Shown: in pieces, positions 8,601 through 16,180 of the stretch
Layout of the letters: each line of letters opens with the position of its first letter
How positions within the stretch are numbered: the stretch's first letter is position 1
Assembly (NCBI GenBank): GCA_018691345.1
Contig: JABGTJ010000079.1
Location: forward strand, 1 to 47,104
Source of the DNA: Methanobacteriota archaeon
GTDB taxonomy: Archaea > Thermoplasmatota > Poseidoniia > Poseidoniales > Poseidoniaceae
Direction: 5' to 3'
Length of the DNA stretch: 47,104 nt
Notes under the pieces: generated by a model
Seen by the model: the letters and a program-made list of their open reading frames with translations, nothing else
The model's database searches: none
Told to the model about the DNA's origin: nothing
Translations under genes and position numbers: made by a program

Positions 8601-10892
8601 ATCCGGTAGCACGAATGTTTGTTCAATCGAAGCTACAGATTGTCCCGTTCCAGAATACGCCGAACAATCACGGTAGATGTCACGGTGAAGCGTGGTGATT
8701 TCGTGATCGTCCAACGCCACATCCCATACCATCACATTGTCAATCATACCTTCGAAGAAAGAGGAGCCTGCACGATTAACCCCGAGTTTGTACAGGTCTA
8801 CATTGTTTAATGCACCAGAAGAATACGTGGTGGTACGAACCAAAACCCCATCGAGGTATTGCCTAGCCGTGACGCCCTCAAAAACAGTAACAAGATGAGT
8901 CCATTCTTGTTCTTGAACTGCACCGAAAGCCTGAGATTGGTTCGTATGCAGTTTCCAATCTCCGTTAACAACAGCGTGTTGGAACGAACCGTTCGAGCCT
9001 GCAGCATTATCAACAGCGAAAACAGAAGCGTAGGTCGGTAAAGACGAGGTATTGGCCCAAACCCACTGGCTCACGGTAAAATTACCAACCCAGTCGTCGA
9101 CGTTGACATCAATGTAATCGTCAACACCGTCGTACCAAAGGCAAGAGCCGTCTACGCATGTCCTCCAGTTGCTGGAGTCCATATTATTGAGCGTAAGAGC
9201 GGTACTCGAATTTACGGAGTCTTGAGCCAAACTACCGCTGCCGTCCTCGAAATCCCAGTGATGAATGAGGTTGTCCTCGGAAGGGATATACGATTCAGAC
9301 AGTGAGAAGGCGGATGATGGAATAAACGACTTGCTTTGATTGGGACCTTCCCATGAAAGTTGCAATCCGTGAGGGCCACCGCCTTGGAAGAACTCGACTC
9401 GGAAGTCATGCTTACCAGCGTCAAGTTGCGTATACTGGGAGATTTCTCTCATTCCGTGTGAACCGTAATTGGTGACCAAACTTTGGCCATCCACCCACAG
9501 TTCAGAACCATCGTCCGAAGTCAGATAGAACGTCCAATTACCTGCCTCTGGAACATCAATGAGCCCACTAAACCGAGCCCCCCAATCGTTTTGGAAGCGA
9601 TTATCGAGACCGGTATAAGCCTGCGATGAGGATGAATATTGCAACGATGACTCAAGCCTCACATGGTCGGGGACGCGATCGATAAGCGTCGGCATAGAAG
9701 AGGTACTGAAACTCACACCGTTGTTGTCAAAAAATTCAGCAAGAATGCCTTGAGTACCGTTTCCTGGTTCTTGAGTACAAACCGCAGAGATGGATGCTTC
9801 CAAGGCATTGTTACCGTCTCGCTTGACATCTGACTGCGTACTCCACTCGAAGGTATCACCGGATGAAAGAGTGGGTAAAGTTGCATTCCAATAACGCGCT
9901 CCACTGGAATAACTTGAATCCTGAGTGTTAAATCCTGAGTTTGGCAACTTGTTTTCATTCCAATTACCATCATTTGAACCCCAGGAAGCATAGCCCATGA
10001 CGTTGGTGACGTTGGTCAAGAACTGGGTTGTTTCGTCAAACACAGTAGGTAAACCCATGCTCCCATTCAATACTGTGTCCGCAGTGTAAAGGTCATCGTT
10101 CCAAAACTTGTAGCCTGAACCGTTCCGATTGGTCGCTAGGTCGAGGGCAAAGATACCTCGTTCTCCGAGGCTGTTGTTGGCTTTTTCAATCAAACCTAAT
10201 GCGGTTTCAACGGTGTACCCAGTGAGCCGAGTCATTAAGAAAAAACCATACTGGTCTCGGGAAAATGCTTCCATTGAGTTCCCTGCTAAAGGTCCGTAGC
10301 CGTGTTCTACCCAATAATCTGACCCGATGCTGGAGGAATAACTTCCACCCAACAAGGAAAATTCTTGATCAAAACTCGCTTTGTCATCCCCGCCACTGAT
10401 GCGCAGTGGCGTTCCTTTGGTCGATACAAGATAATTGAGATCCGTTTCCGCTGAACGGTTCGCAAGCATTTCCAAAAATGGTGCAGCAAAGTATTGGTCG
10501 AACTGGTCTCTGTTGATGGTTTCTTTCGTTGGCGTACTCGAGTTATTGAAGATGAAGATGTTTTCTTCCGGAATGTTTCGAGCTTCGACAAAAGCCCAGC
10601 CAATCGTACGGCTGGCTTCTGAATTGTTGTTGATTAAAACGCCGACATCTGAGTAATCATAGACGGTAAGAAAGTCAAATCCGTGGGGTTGAGCGACATC
10701 GAACCAAGGCGTTTGGTTCCAAACCTCTTCATTCGAATCACTAAAAAACCCAGTAAACGCATCACGAAGGGGGTGCAATTGTTTCGTTTCTGTCGTTTCA
10801 GAGTCATCATTGATGCGTTCAAGCAGTGGAGAAGAAGCACTGCCAATTAAGAACAGCAACGTCATCAGAAGACTCGAAAACCTCCTGTCCAT
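5643..10892 (-). CDS. Giant surface protein: split TIGR03790 domain with PA14 and LamG insertion, membrane-anchored
   Basis: A protein of about 1,749 residues with a signal peptide. Approximate order: first part of a TIGR03790-type domain (70-320, with ARNIPEENIFIFN, VSTKGTPLRI and GYASWGSND); a PA14 carbohydrate-binding-like domain (380-530); a LamG/concanavalin-like domain (540-740); a beta-sandwich stretch (745-860); the remainder of TIGR03790 (860-960, GVKGYVYEPYLTA and VGDPKMAPY); then CARDB/Ig-like modules. A transmembrane helix near 1650-1675 leads to a tail of about 75 residues. The tail holds two similar motifs, GWTNEQYQIWL and GWTLSQWMEF. The longest frame starts at GTG 10904; ATG 10892 is preferred, possibly leaderless. 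An adhesin or polymer-binding role fits the domains. The function of TIGR03790 is unknown. Confidence 0.82.
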   Translation of the reverse strand: MDRRFSSLLMTLLFLIGSASSPLLERINDDSETTETKQLHPLRDAFTGFFSDSNEEVWNQTPWFDVAQPHGFDFLTVYDYSDVGVLINNNSEASRTIGWAFVEARNIPEENIFIFNNSSTPTKETINRDQFDQYFAAPFLEMLANRSAETDLNYLVSTKGTPLRISGGDDKASFDQEFSLLGGSYSSSIGSDYWVEHGYGPLAGNSMEAFSRDQYGFFLMTRLTGYTVETALGLIEKANNSLGERGIFALDLATNRNGSGYKFWNDDLYTADTVLNGSMGLPTVFDETTQFLTNVTNVMGYASWGSNDGNWNENKLPNSGFNTQDSSYSSGARYWNATLPTLSSGDTFEWSTQSDVKRDGNNALEASISAVCTQEPGNGTQGILAEFFDNNGVSFSTSSMPTLIDRVPDHVRLESSLQYSSSSQAYTGLDNRFQNDWGARFSGLIDVPEAGNWTFYLTSDDGSELWVDGQSLVTNYGSHGMREISQYTQLDAGKHDFRVEFFQGGGPHGLQLSWEGPNQSKSFIPSSAFSLSESYIPSEDNLIHHWDFEDGSGSLAQDSVNSSTALTLNNMDSSNWRTCVDGSCLWYDGVDDYIDVNVDDWVGNFTVSQWVWANTSSLPTYASVFAVDNAAGSNGSFQHAVVNGDWKLHTNQSQAFGAVQEQEWTHLVTVFEGVTARQYLDGVLVRTTTYSSGALNNVDLYKLGVNRAGSSFFEGMIDNVMVWDVALDDHEITTLHRDIYRDCSAYSGTGQSVASIEQTFVLPDDLKDHAWLISLYGQRTGDVYGDFTIEIESFDANGTLVASNQSESKIFAPTWESQTMRFRPPVDAVSLRVRIPLDIVATSTDGSVYLDTMNLHPILPHNTWVNGSIAETAVSTGGRSFDPNTAYGQSLIADLLEDGVSGVKGYVYEPYLTAVGSPSTLLSMYAQGFNLAEVHAAANLQTSWMGVTVGDPKMAPYADLHHDINLFGVRQLGNASYMQPSQIQLALENRGMSASNGSLLVQDLQGNIQLYNGNLSLPAGDMSGSRVLYNLTIVPEKTGWMDLRIRYSNASEGSYERNLSNNLVTLRIWVNAPPVVESIYCDSEVYARGDNFICTIEASDDVNVTSVDLEWSVAANVSNLSGLEWVPQATGRIDAQRWQASITLPSTLPLGALVLRATAHDQSMQQGYLLESSVATVVDAQAQWFGPHISSVDSPTWSGINQLTYQPLSKMYRGEVAQWKVCVLDADFNQTTQQPTLIASAGILGNMSYEQQVDNNHHCYVGEYEREVSSPLNDVTFEVRHSSGLLLNTRVISVGDRAPTAVIEVVDDEGTVLDSVRGGGKEFARIMLADADDPQSSATGDLHIDWPGAERRTIPVGGSDISTPILIELPSVSTALETGVLALVLEMTGQHGSSFSQQFDLPLLLTTPVLVGAHLCDENGPIDSLRFGQSGYMLVHLQSERPIDRLQATLSQLGWSVDAPSLGSLDPNSTSLESCASFPNFQEFDSLYQFRLRLDGTFIDGEGQVLFTARDIDGLVRSLNLEVPFYHAMPQTTLDVLENKSAGELLSFTGSVVDQDGTDDVECTGRVYQGELLLAELQASLVPESPTSAAIQFQFPTTAALNNATLQVSATCIDSWVQSDTSEFNLTLLPEPPCQDCNQTVAANESEEINSLTVPLLVGGVGLLVVLAMTALLRRKPKGEDAPLWDVVEEPSSEEQALEPSTIDTPSLQLPSGWTNEQYQIWLEGEMPDGWTLSQWMEFTEQQLNLLDP

Positions 10893-11050
10893 GCATCGGT
10901 GCACAAGTAATACCGTTTAGGAATGCCGCCATTAAGTCACTACGGCGATGGAGCCTGCCTGGATTCGGCAGAGCCAAAAATCCAAAAATTAAACATTTTC
11001 ATGAGAAAACTGCGAACTTGATAAGTAAGGTGGCCTCTCTTGCTTGGATG

Positions 11051-11677
11051 ATGGCAGAACTCTACATGGCTCGGACATGCAAATGGGGAATTCTTCGCGT
11101 TGTTGGCGGAGATGTATGGAACCACAGCGGAGATGTATTGATTACACCTGCGAACAACAGGCTCTCCGGAAGAGAAGGTCTTGACGCCCAAATTCATGCA
11201 AAAGCAGGCGAAGAACTCACTCAAGTTACACGTAATATTTGCTTGGAAATGCGTAAAATAAACGCTCCGCCCTGCGCAGTAACACAAAACGTCGTTACCG
11301 AACCTTTCGCTCTTTCATCCAACTACAAACACATCATTCACGTCGTTGGACCGGACTGCCGCCGACCAAACCAAGACGAAGCCCGACGAGAACTGCTACC
11401 AGAGACCTACGAAAACCTGTTTGCAACGCTCGCAGAATTGGACGATGTGAAAACAATTGTCTCACCTCCTCTCTCCATGGGCATCTTTGCATACCCTCAC
11501 CGAGAAGGGGCACGACTTACGCTCGAAATCCTCCTTGGCGTTTTAGACGGAGAAGAAGATCCCGGCATCTCAGAATATACCATCGTCGTGAAGGAAAGAA
11601 ATTTCATCAACAACATGCGAACGGTCTACAGAGAAACAGAAGACCAACTTCCTGGTTACGACTCTACATCCGCTTGA
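11051..11677 (+). CDS. Macro-domain protein (ADP-ribose binding or hydrolysis)
   Basis: A 208-residue single-domain macro protein. GGDVWNHSGDVLITPANN gives the adenine-binding Asp loop and the Asn-rich catalytic loop. GLDAQIHAKAGEEL is the substrate loop, and PPLSMGIFAYPHREGARL is the second phosphate-binding loop. Such proteins bind ADP-ribose or remove it from proteins, nucleic acids or O-acetyl-ADP-ribose. The reading frame is open to 10826, but that part runs over the start of the divergent surface-protein gene and is not coding. ATGs at 11048, 11051 and 11066 are all possible starts, and no close SD is seen. The gene ends 10 bases before the diadenylate cyclase and its stop overlaps that gene's SD, so the two form an operon. 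Confidence 0.85.
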   Translation: MAELYMARTCKWGILRVVGGDVWNHSGDVLITPANNRLSGREGLDAQIHAKAGEELTQVTRNICLEMRKINAPPCAVTQNVVTEPFALSSNYKHIIHVVGPDCRRPNQDEARRELLPETYENLFATLAELDDVKTIVSPPLSMGIFAYPHREGARLTLEILLGVLDGEEDPGISEYTIVVKERNFINNMRTVYRETEDQLPGYDSTSA

Positions 11678-11687
11678 GGCGAAGGCA

Positions 11688-12536
11688 ATGGTCGACCTCG
11701 CAGCGATGGTCACCAGCACGCTAAGCAGCGAACGCCGCTCATTTCAGTCGGTGCTCATGCTAGCGAACAGTGTTCGTAAAGTGAAAATGGTTGCTGAAGT
11801 TTTGCCAAAAGAACTTGAGTTAAAGGTACTCTCCAGTCAAAACCGTGTTGTTGAAGCACTCCATGAAGCAGGAATCGAAAGTTCACTGCTCGAAGAGAGT
11901 CTGTCCTCGCAGGGTCTTGGCGTACTCAACCACATGCACGATTTAGTCCTTCAAGCGATTGGAGAAGGCAACCTTGCCAGTGGGGAACGCTTGCTTGTAG
12001 TTTTGGCTGAACCGCTTGACGGCGTCATTGTCGTTGACACCTCAAATCTTAATTCGAACCGTTTTGCAACCTTATCCCAAGATTACGGTATCGACTTGGA
12101 AGTCCTCACCAAGATGATGCATTTAGCTCGGCACATCGGCTCAAGGGGGCGTGAAGGTCATGCCATCGGCGCCTTGTTCGCAGTGGGACCACTGCCTGCT
12201 CTACGAAAACATACAACTGCCCTGGTCCTGAACCCATTCAAAGGCCACCCTCCCGAGAAGAGAAGTATTCTCGATGAACTGAATCACGAAACATTGGCTG
12301 AGTTCGCTTGGCTCGACGGTGCGATTCTGTTTAATCGAGAAGGAATCGCCAGTGATGCTGGACGTTACATCCAAGTCCCTGCTGGTATAACGCCTAAGCC
12401 GGGCGAAGGCGGACGTCATTTGGCAGCAAGAGCGATTTCCCAACTGGTCGAAGGTATTGCAGTCTGTGTGTCCTCATCAGGTTCAATCACAATGTACGCA
12501 AACGGTAGAAATCGATACCGTGTCAAACTGAATTAA
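11688..12536 (+). CDS. dacZ: Diadenylate cyclase (DacZ-like, c-di-AMP synthase)
   Basis: The 282-residue protein has a C-terminal DisA_N (DAC) domain from about residue 105. It makes cyclic di-AMP from two ATP. The catalytic DGA (210-212, in WLDGAILFN) and the second motif RHLAA (243-247, usually RHRAA) are present. The EGHAIGALFAVG strand and the final VSSSGSITMY strand are also family-typical. The roughly 100-residue N-terminal region matches the size of euryarchaeal DacZ, where c-di-AMP is linked to osmotic and potassium balance. The Arg-to-Leu change in the second motif should be compared with other archaeal enzymes before activity is doubted. The SD GAGG overlaps the macro-domain stop. 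The gene ends exactly where the convergent unknown gene ends. Confidence 0.9.
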   Translation: MVDLAAMVTSTLSSERRSFQSVLMLANSVRKVKMVAEVLPKELELKVLSSQNRVVEALHEAGIESSLLEESLSSQGLGVLNHMHDLVLQAIGEGNLASGERLLVVLAEPLDGVIVVDTSNLNSNRFATLSQDYGIDLEVLTKMMHLARHIGSRGREGHAIGALFAVGPLPALRKHTTALVLNPFKGHPPEKRSILDELNHETLAEFAWLDGAILFNREGIASDAGRYIQVPAGITPKPGEGGRHLAARAISQLVEGIAVCVSSSGSITMYANGRNRYRVKLN

Positions 12537-13130
12537 TTATTCAGACTCATCAGAGCGGACACGTGAATCAAGATTTCGCTCAACAGAAGTCAAACTTGCA
12601 CTTGTTGCCATGAAATCCATTCGAACTGCATCGAGATTGGAATGATTAAGGTTGCGTTCAATGCTCATTTTGGTTCGATTGATGGAAGCAATACGCTGCG
12701 TTCGATCTTTTGGCCTCAAGACCTCACCGCGTTGACTCATGAGCCATTCTTCCAAGAGTGCTTGACCCCATTCAGGTGCGCGCATGCGGGCTGCCAAGTG
12801 AATTTCCAGATTCCGATGACGGAAGCGGACTCGACCATCTGCGGTTCGGAACGCCTGAATGGAACCAGGGTTCCAACGGTCCAGAGGGATTTGTAAGTGT
12901 TCTTTACATTCAAGAGTGCCATCGTCATCAACGATGAAATCAGCAATCAGTACACTTCGATTCAAACGCATGAAAACTTGGGCCATATCCTCATCTGCAT
13001 GCCACTCAGAAATTGCTTGTGGAGCCTGTCCCCACTCATTTTCACACCACATCTCAAGAGCGGGTCGGTACGAGTCCATGTGAAAGGCTCTTGGCGAACC
13101 ATCATCAAGTTTGTTGAGAAAATCTGTCAA
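12537..13130 (-). CDS. Uncharacterised acidic cytosolic protein
   Basis: A 197-residue protein that I do not recognise. No signal peptide or membrane helix is visible. It is rich in Trp, Arg and acidic residues. The first half looks like a beta-rich domain (LIADFIVDDDGTLECKEHLQIPLDRW), and the second half is mostly charged helix with Asn and Ser. The frame starts at a TTG (13130); an ATG at 13079 would make a protein 17 residues shorter. The start region is divergent from, and close to, the site-2 protease gene. Its stop codon abuts the dacZ stop with no spacer. The long open frame and the lack of a competing frame support it as real. Confidence 0.65.
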   Translation of the reverse strand: MTDFLNKLDDGSPRAFHMDSYRPALEMWCENEWGQAPQAISEWHADEDMAQVFMRLNRSVLIADFIVDDDGTLECKEHLQIPLDRWNPGSIQAFRTADGRVRFRHRNLEIHLAARMRAPEWGQALLEEWLMSQRGEVLRPKDRTQRIASINRTKMSIERNLNHSNLDAVRMDFMATSASLTSVERNLDSRVRSDESE

Positions 13131-13161
13131 GATTCAAGGAGAAGGAGCGTTTGGGACAACC

Positions 13162-14619
13162 ATGGATGGCGCGTGGGGCTCAGTCGAAGCGGACTGGAAA
13201 GTTGTCGTCGTGCTCATTTTGGCATGGTATATCCTGTTGCGAATTTGGGAGAAAAATGGCACCCTTGACAGATGGGATGCTTCTCGCGTGTTCGGAGTCG
13301 TACTTATGGTGCGAAGCAACCGTGGATTGAAGACCCTCGAGCGAGTTGCTAAACCTCGTCGATTTTGGAGAATCTATGGCGAAGTCGCCCTTTGGGTCTG
13401 CCTATTTTCGATGTTCTTTGTTGCCATCGGCATGCTCCTTGCATTCATTACCTCAGTACTTAATCCACCCACTGCTGCACCTCCAACAGCCAGTGAACTG
13501 GTCGCAATTCCCGGCCTCAACCCAATGATTCCGCTTGGATGGGGTGCAATGGCGTTCATCATCGCCTTGGTCATCCATGAATTTGGCCATGGACTTTTGG
13601 CTCGTGCCCACGGAATGAGAATCCGTGCATTTGGTCTGCTGCAACTAGGCCCGCTCCCGCTTGGAGCTTTTGCTGAACCACAGTACCAAGAACTCCACAA
13701 AGCACCTCGCAAGGAAAGAATGCGAATGTTTGCTGCAGGACCTGCAACCAACCTGTTTGCTGCTTTTGTTTGTCTAATGCTGTTAGGTGGACTTGCTGCG
13801 ACCCTTACCTCATCGAACATGAATCCCCACGTCCAAGGCATCGTGAAAGACTCGGGAGCTGATCAAGCAGGTTTGCAACCTTGGGACACCATCCTAAGGA
13901 TTGATGAAGTCGAAATTGATGGTATTGAAGGATTCCAAACGGTCATGTCAGGCTATGCAGCGAACGATACTATTGCCGTGGATGTGTTGCATGAAAACGG
14001 GGACGAAGAGACGATTGAAATCCTTCTTACAGACAAATATCAGTATTACCTTGAGTTGGGATGGAATGAAGAAATTCTAAGCGCTCAAGACATCGAGGAA
14101 GGGGATGCATTCGTCGGCGTGGTTGGGATCAGTGAAGGAACGCAAGGCATCGACCGCCTTGCAGGACCACTTGGGCCACGATTTGATGGGGGCATCGGGG
14201 TACGTATCCTTTACACGCCGTTTCATATTCTCAACATGATGATTGTACCCTTTGAACTGCAAGGCATTTCGATGCATCCCATGGAAGAGGCCATGCTATC
14301 GCCTACAGATGGTATCCTGGGTGATGCTCTGGGACTCAGTGGACTCTTGTTCTTAGTCAACTTCTTCTTTTGGCTCATGTGGGTCAACATCTTACTGGGG
14401 TTCACCAATCTTATCCCGATGGTTCCGTTCGATGGAGGACACTTGTTCAAAGACTGGTTACGAGGCACACTTAATCGCGTGAAGTGGATTGGAAAGAAAA
14501 CAAAGTTATGGAAAATCCATCCGATGTGGGTCGACCACATATCCAACAAGGCGTCAAGTCTATCCTCGATTGCCCTACTGATGATGCTACTCTTCGTGCT
14601 CCTGGTCCCGTATTTCTGA
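13162..14619 (+). CDS. Site-2 protease family zinc metalloprotease (M50) with PDZ domain
   Basis: A 485-residue intramembrane metalloprotease. HEFGHG (His139, Glu140, His143) is the zinc-binding HExxH motif inside a membrane helix. The distant PFDGGH supplies the third zinc ligand, Asp424, as in S2P/RseP. A PDZ-like domain (roughly 230-310, GIVKDSGADQAGLQPWDTI) sits between the two catalytic segments. About six hydrophobic segments are visible. Such enzymes cut membrane-anchored regulators or clear signal peptides. The frame is open back to TTG 13111, but ATG 13162 avoids overlap with the divergent gene. A GGAG-rich stretch lies some 15 bases upstream. The substrate is unknown. The gene ends one base before the convergent hjc stop. 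Confidence 0.9.
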   Translation: MDGAWGSVEADWKVVVVLILAWYILLRIWEKNGTLDRWDASRVFGVVLMVRSNRGLKTLERVAKPRRFWRIYGEVALWVCLFSMFFVAIGMLLAFITSVLNPPTAAPPTASELVAIPGLNPMIPLGWGAMAFIIALVIHEFGHGLLARAHGMRIRAFGLLQLGPLPLGAFAEPQYQELHKAPRKERMRMFAAGPATNLFAAFVCLMLLGGLAATLTSSNMNPHVQGIVKDSGADQAGLQPWDTILRIDEVEIDGIEGFQTVMSGYAANDTIAVDVLHENGDEETIEILLTDKYQYYLELGWNEEILSAQDIEEGDAFVGVVGISEGTQGIDRLAGPLGPRFDGGIGVRILYTPFHILNMMIVPFELQGISMHPMEEAMLSPTDGILGDALGLSGLLFLVNFFFWLMWVNILLGFTNLIPMVPFDGGHLFKDWLRGTLNRVKWIGKKTKLWKIHPMWVDHISNKASSLSSIALLMMLLFVLLVPYF

Positions 14620-15303
14620 TTACGAACGACGTCGCTGTAATTCTGCGAGAACATCGAATGGCTTTTGCGGAATGCTTTGAGCAGATTTGATTTCTTCGAG
14701 AGAAGTCGATGGCAGTTTTGTTTGAAAAACATTGGCTTTCATGGCTCGCACTTCCAGTTTGTGCAGAGCATCCATGTCCGAGCCGGCCGTCGAACACACC
14801 AAGGTGATGAATTCGTTCAGCGGCATCCCGTCCTCCCAGTTGAGATAGACTGAACCGTTTCGATTTGTTGGGAACGGCGGGATGGATTTCTCCAAAAGTC
14901 GAAGACGACCTGAAAGATTGCTGGTTTGAACACGGAAAATTCTCCATGAGTCTCCTCGAACTCCTTTTCTTCGATGCGCATAGAGCGGCATCAGTTTGCA
15001 GCGTTCACCCTCGTTGACCATTGCTGCATACTGGTCTTTTGTTCGACCAGAAAGATACAACTTCTCTGCACGTGTCGATTTTACCTCAATTGGGAAACAT
15101 AAATCTCCTCGCAGAGCGAGTAAATCCCCAGTGCCTTCCATACCTGAGCCAGCTGCACGAACAACAAGAAACGGTCGATAGACCACTTGCCGCATCTTTT
15201 CTTTTTCGACTGGACTGCACGAGCGAATAACCGCTTCTACGCCCTTTGGGACGCCTGCAAGAACTTGTCTCAGCTCCCGCTCATATTGGCTCGACACAGT
15301 CAT
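14620..15303 (-). CDS. hjc: Holliday junction resolvase Hjc-type nuclease with C-terminal extension
   Basis: The first ~125 residues match archaeal Hjc. Features are the YERELRQVL helix with its Glu, VVRAAGSGMEGTGDLLAL with the catalytic Asp, and FPIEVKSTR, the E-x-K of the PD-(D/E)XK nuclease core. Hjc cuts four-way DNA junctions during recombination and fork restart. At 227 residues it is well above the usual 120-140: roughly 90 extra residues follow, with Trp, acidic and basic stretches but no domain I recognise. The extension could mediate protein contacts or DNA binding. It is transcribed divergently from an RNase H-fold gene starting 62 bases away, hinting at joint use in DNA repair. 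Confidence 0.85.
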   Translation of the reverse strand: MTVSSQYERELRQVLAGVPKGVEAVIRSCSPVEKEKMRQVVYRPFLVVRAAGSGMEGTGDLLALRGDLCFPIEVKSTRAEKLYLSGRTKDQYAAMVNEGERCKLMPLYAHRRKGVRGDSWRIFRVQTSNLSGRLRLLEKSIPPFPTNRNGSVYLNWEDGMPLNEFITLVCSTAGSDMDALHKLEVRAMKANVFQTKLPSTSLEEIKSAQSIPQKPFDVLAELQRRRS

Positions 15304-15364
15304 CCATCACTGTCAATCGTTCTTGATGACTTCGGTAGTAGACACGGTCGAATCATAGGTTTAG

Positions 15365-16180
15365 GTGCATGAGAAAAACAACCGTAAAAGCGGAACATTA
15401 GTTAATCTCGGAAAACGACCTCAATATGTGTCTCGTCTTGCTGTGCGCACGATTGACTTTAAGTTGGCTTACCGCTTGATGAACGAACTCAAAAAGAGGA
15501 AATTGAGATTTGTTCTGCTTGAGCACGACGCAGTATTACCTGAAAGGGATATGATTTGGTTTGGCAGTGAAGTGGAAACTGCAAAGTTTAGAAATGAGGG
15601 CAAAGCCATTGCCGTCTCCATTGAGAACATTAGCGAAGCGGTGGACAAGGCAGTAAGGCTTCTAAGAGGCATTACTCAAGTCAATCGACTCTACTTTGGT
15701 ATCGACCCGGGACCACGCCCTGGAATTGCATGGCTTGCCGACGGTGCCGTGCTCGGCGTGGCTCAATTGGAACACATTGAGCACGTTTCGGGACATATCT
15801 CGGCCATTGCATCAACTCTGGAGTTCAAACACATGGTTGTTCGGATAGGTGATGGGGCGCCACTCATTCGAGATCGAATCATTAACGACTGCCTGACACA
15901 TTCAATAGAACTGGAACAAGTCAATGAATCCAAAACTTCACGCGGATTACTTCGCCACAACCATGTTGTCTCTGCAATACGCATCGCTCTGCTCGCTGGA
16001 AAACGTGTCATTGAGTTCCGTACAGTCCAGCCCACCGAAGGAGACCTCAGAGAAATTCAGCGTCAAAGTAGAAAGCTCAGTAACGGCCGTAATACGATTT
16101 CAACGGTACTTGCATACGAAGTTGCAACTGGAAAGTGCAGCCTTGAGCAAGCCATCAACGAAAACTATTCCTCTTCTTGA
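15365..16180 (+). CDS. RuvC/RNase H-fold protein of unknown function
   Basis: A 271-residue protein whose second half starts with LYFGIDPGPRPGIAWL, the first strand and acidic residue of an RNase H-like (RuvC/YqgF-like) fold. A later helix, NHVVSAIRIALLAGK, occupies the place of the RuvC acidic helix, but with His or Asn where RuvC has Asp. Nuclease activity is therefore uncertain. The N-terminal ~100 residues, a Lys-rich alpha-beta stretch, are not recognised. The start is a GTG at 15365 without a clear SD. It is head-to-head with hjc, and its last 16 bases overlap the 3' end of the convergent signal peptidase gene. A DNA-recombination role is inferred from fold and neighbour only. Confidence 0.7.
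   Translation: MHEKNNRKSGTLVNLGKRPQYVSRLAVRTIDFKLAYRLMNELKKRKLRFVLLEHDAVLPERDMIWFGSEVETAKFRNEGKAIAVSIENISEAVDKAVRLLRGITQVNRLYFGIDPGPRPGIAWLADGAVLGVAQLEHIEHVSGHISAIASTLEFKHMVVRIGDGAPLIRDRIINDCLTHSIELEQVNESKTSRGLLRHNHVVSAIRIALLAGKRVIEFRTVQPTEGDLREIQRQSRKLSNGRNTISTVLAYEVATGKCSLEQAINENYSSS

Noticed and set aside
10826..11047. Long N-terminal extension of the macro-domain frame.
   Set aside because: It overlaps the first codons of the divergent surface-protein gene and lacks macro-domain sequence; ATGs at 11048-11066 begin right before the domain.
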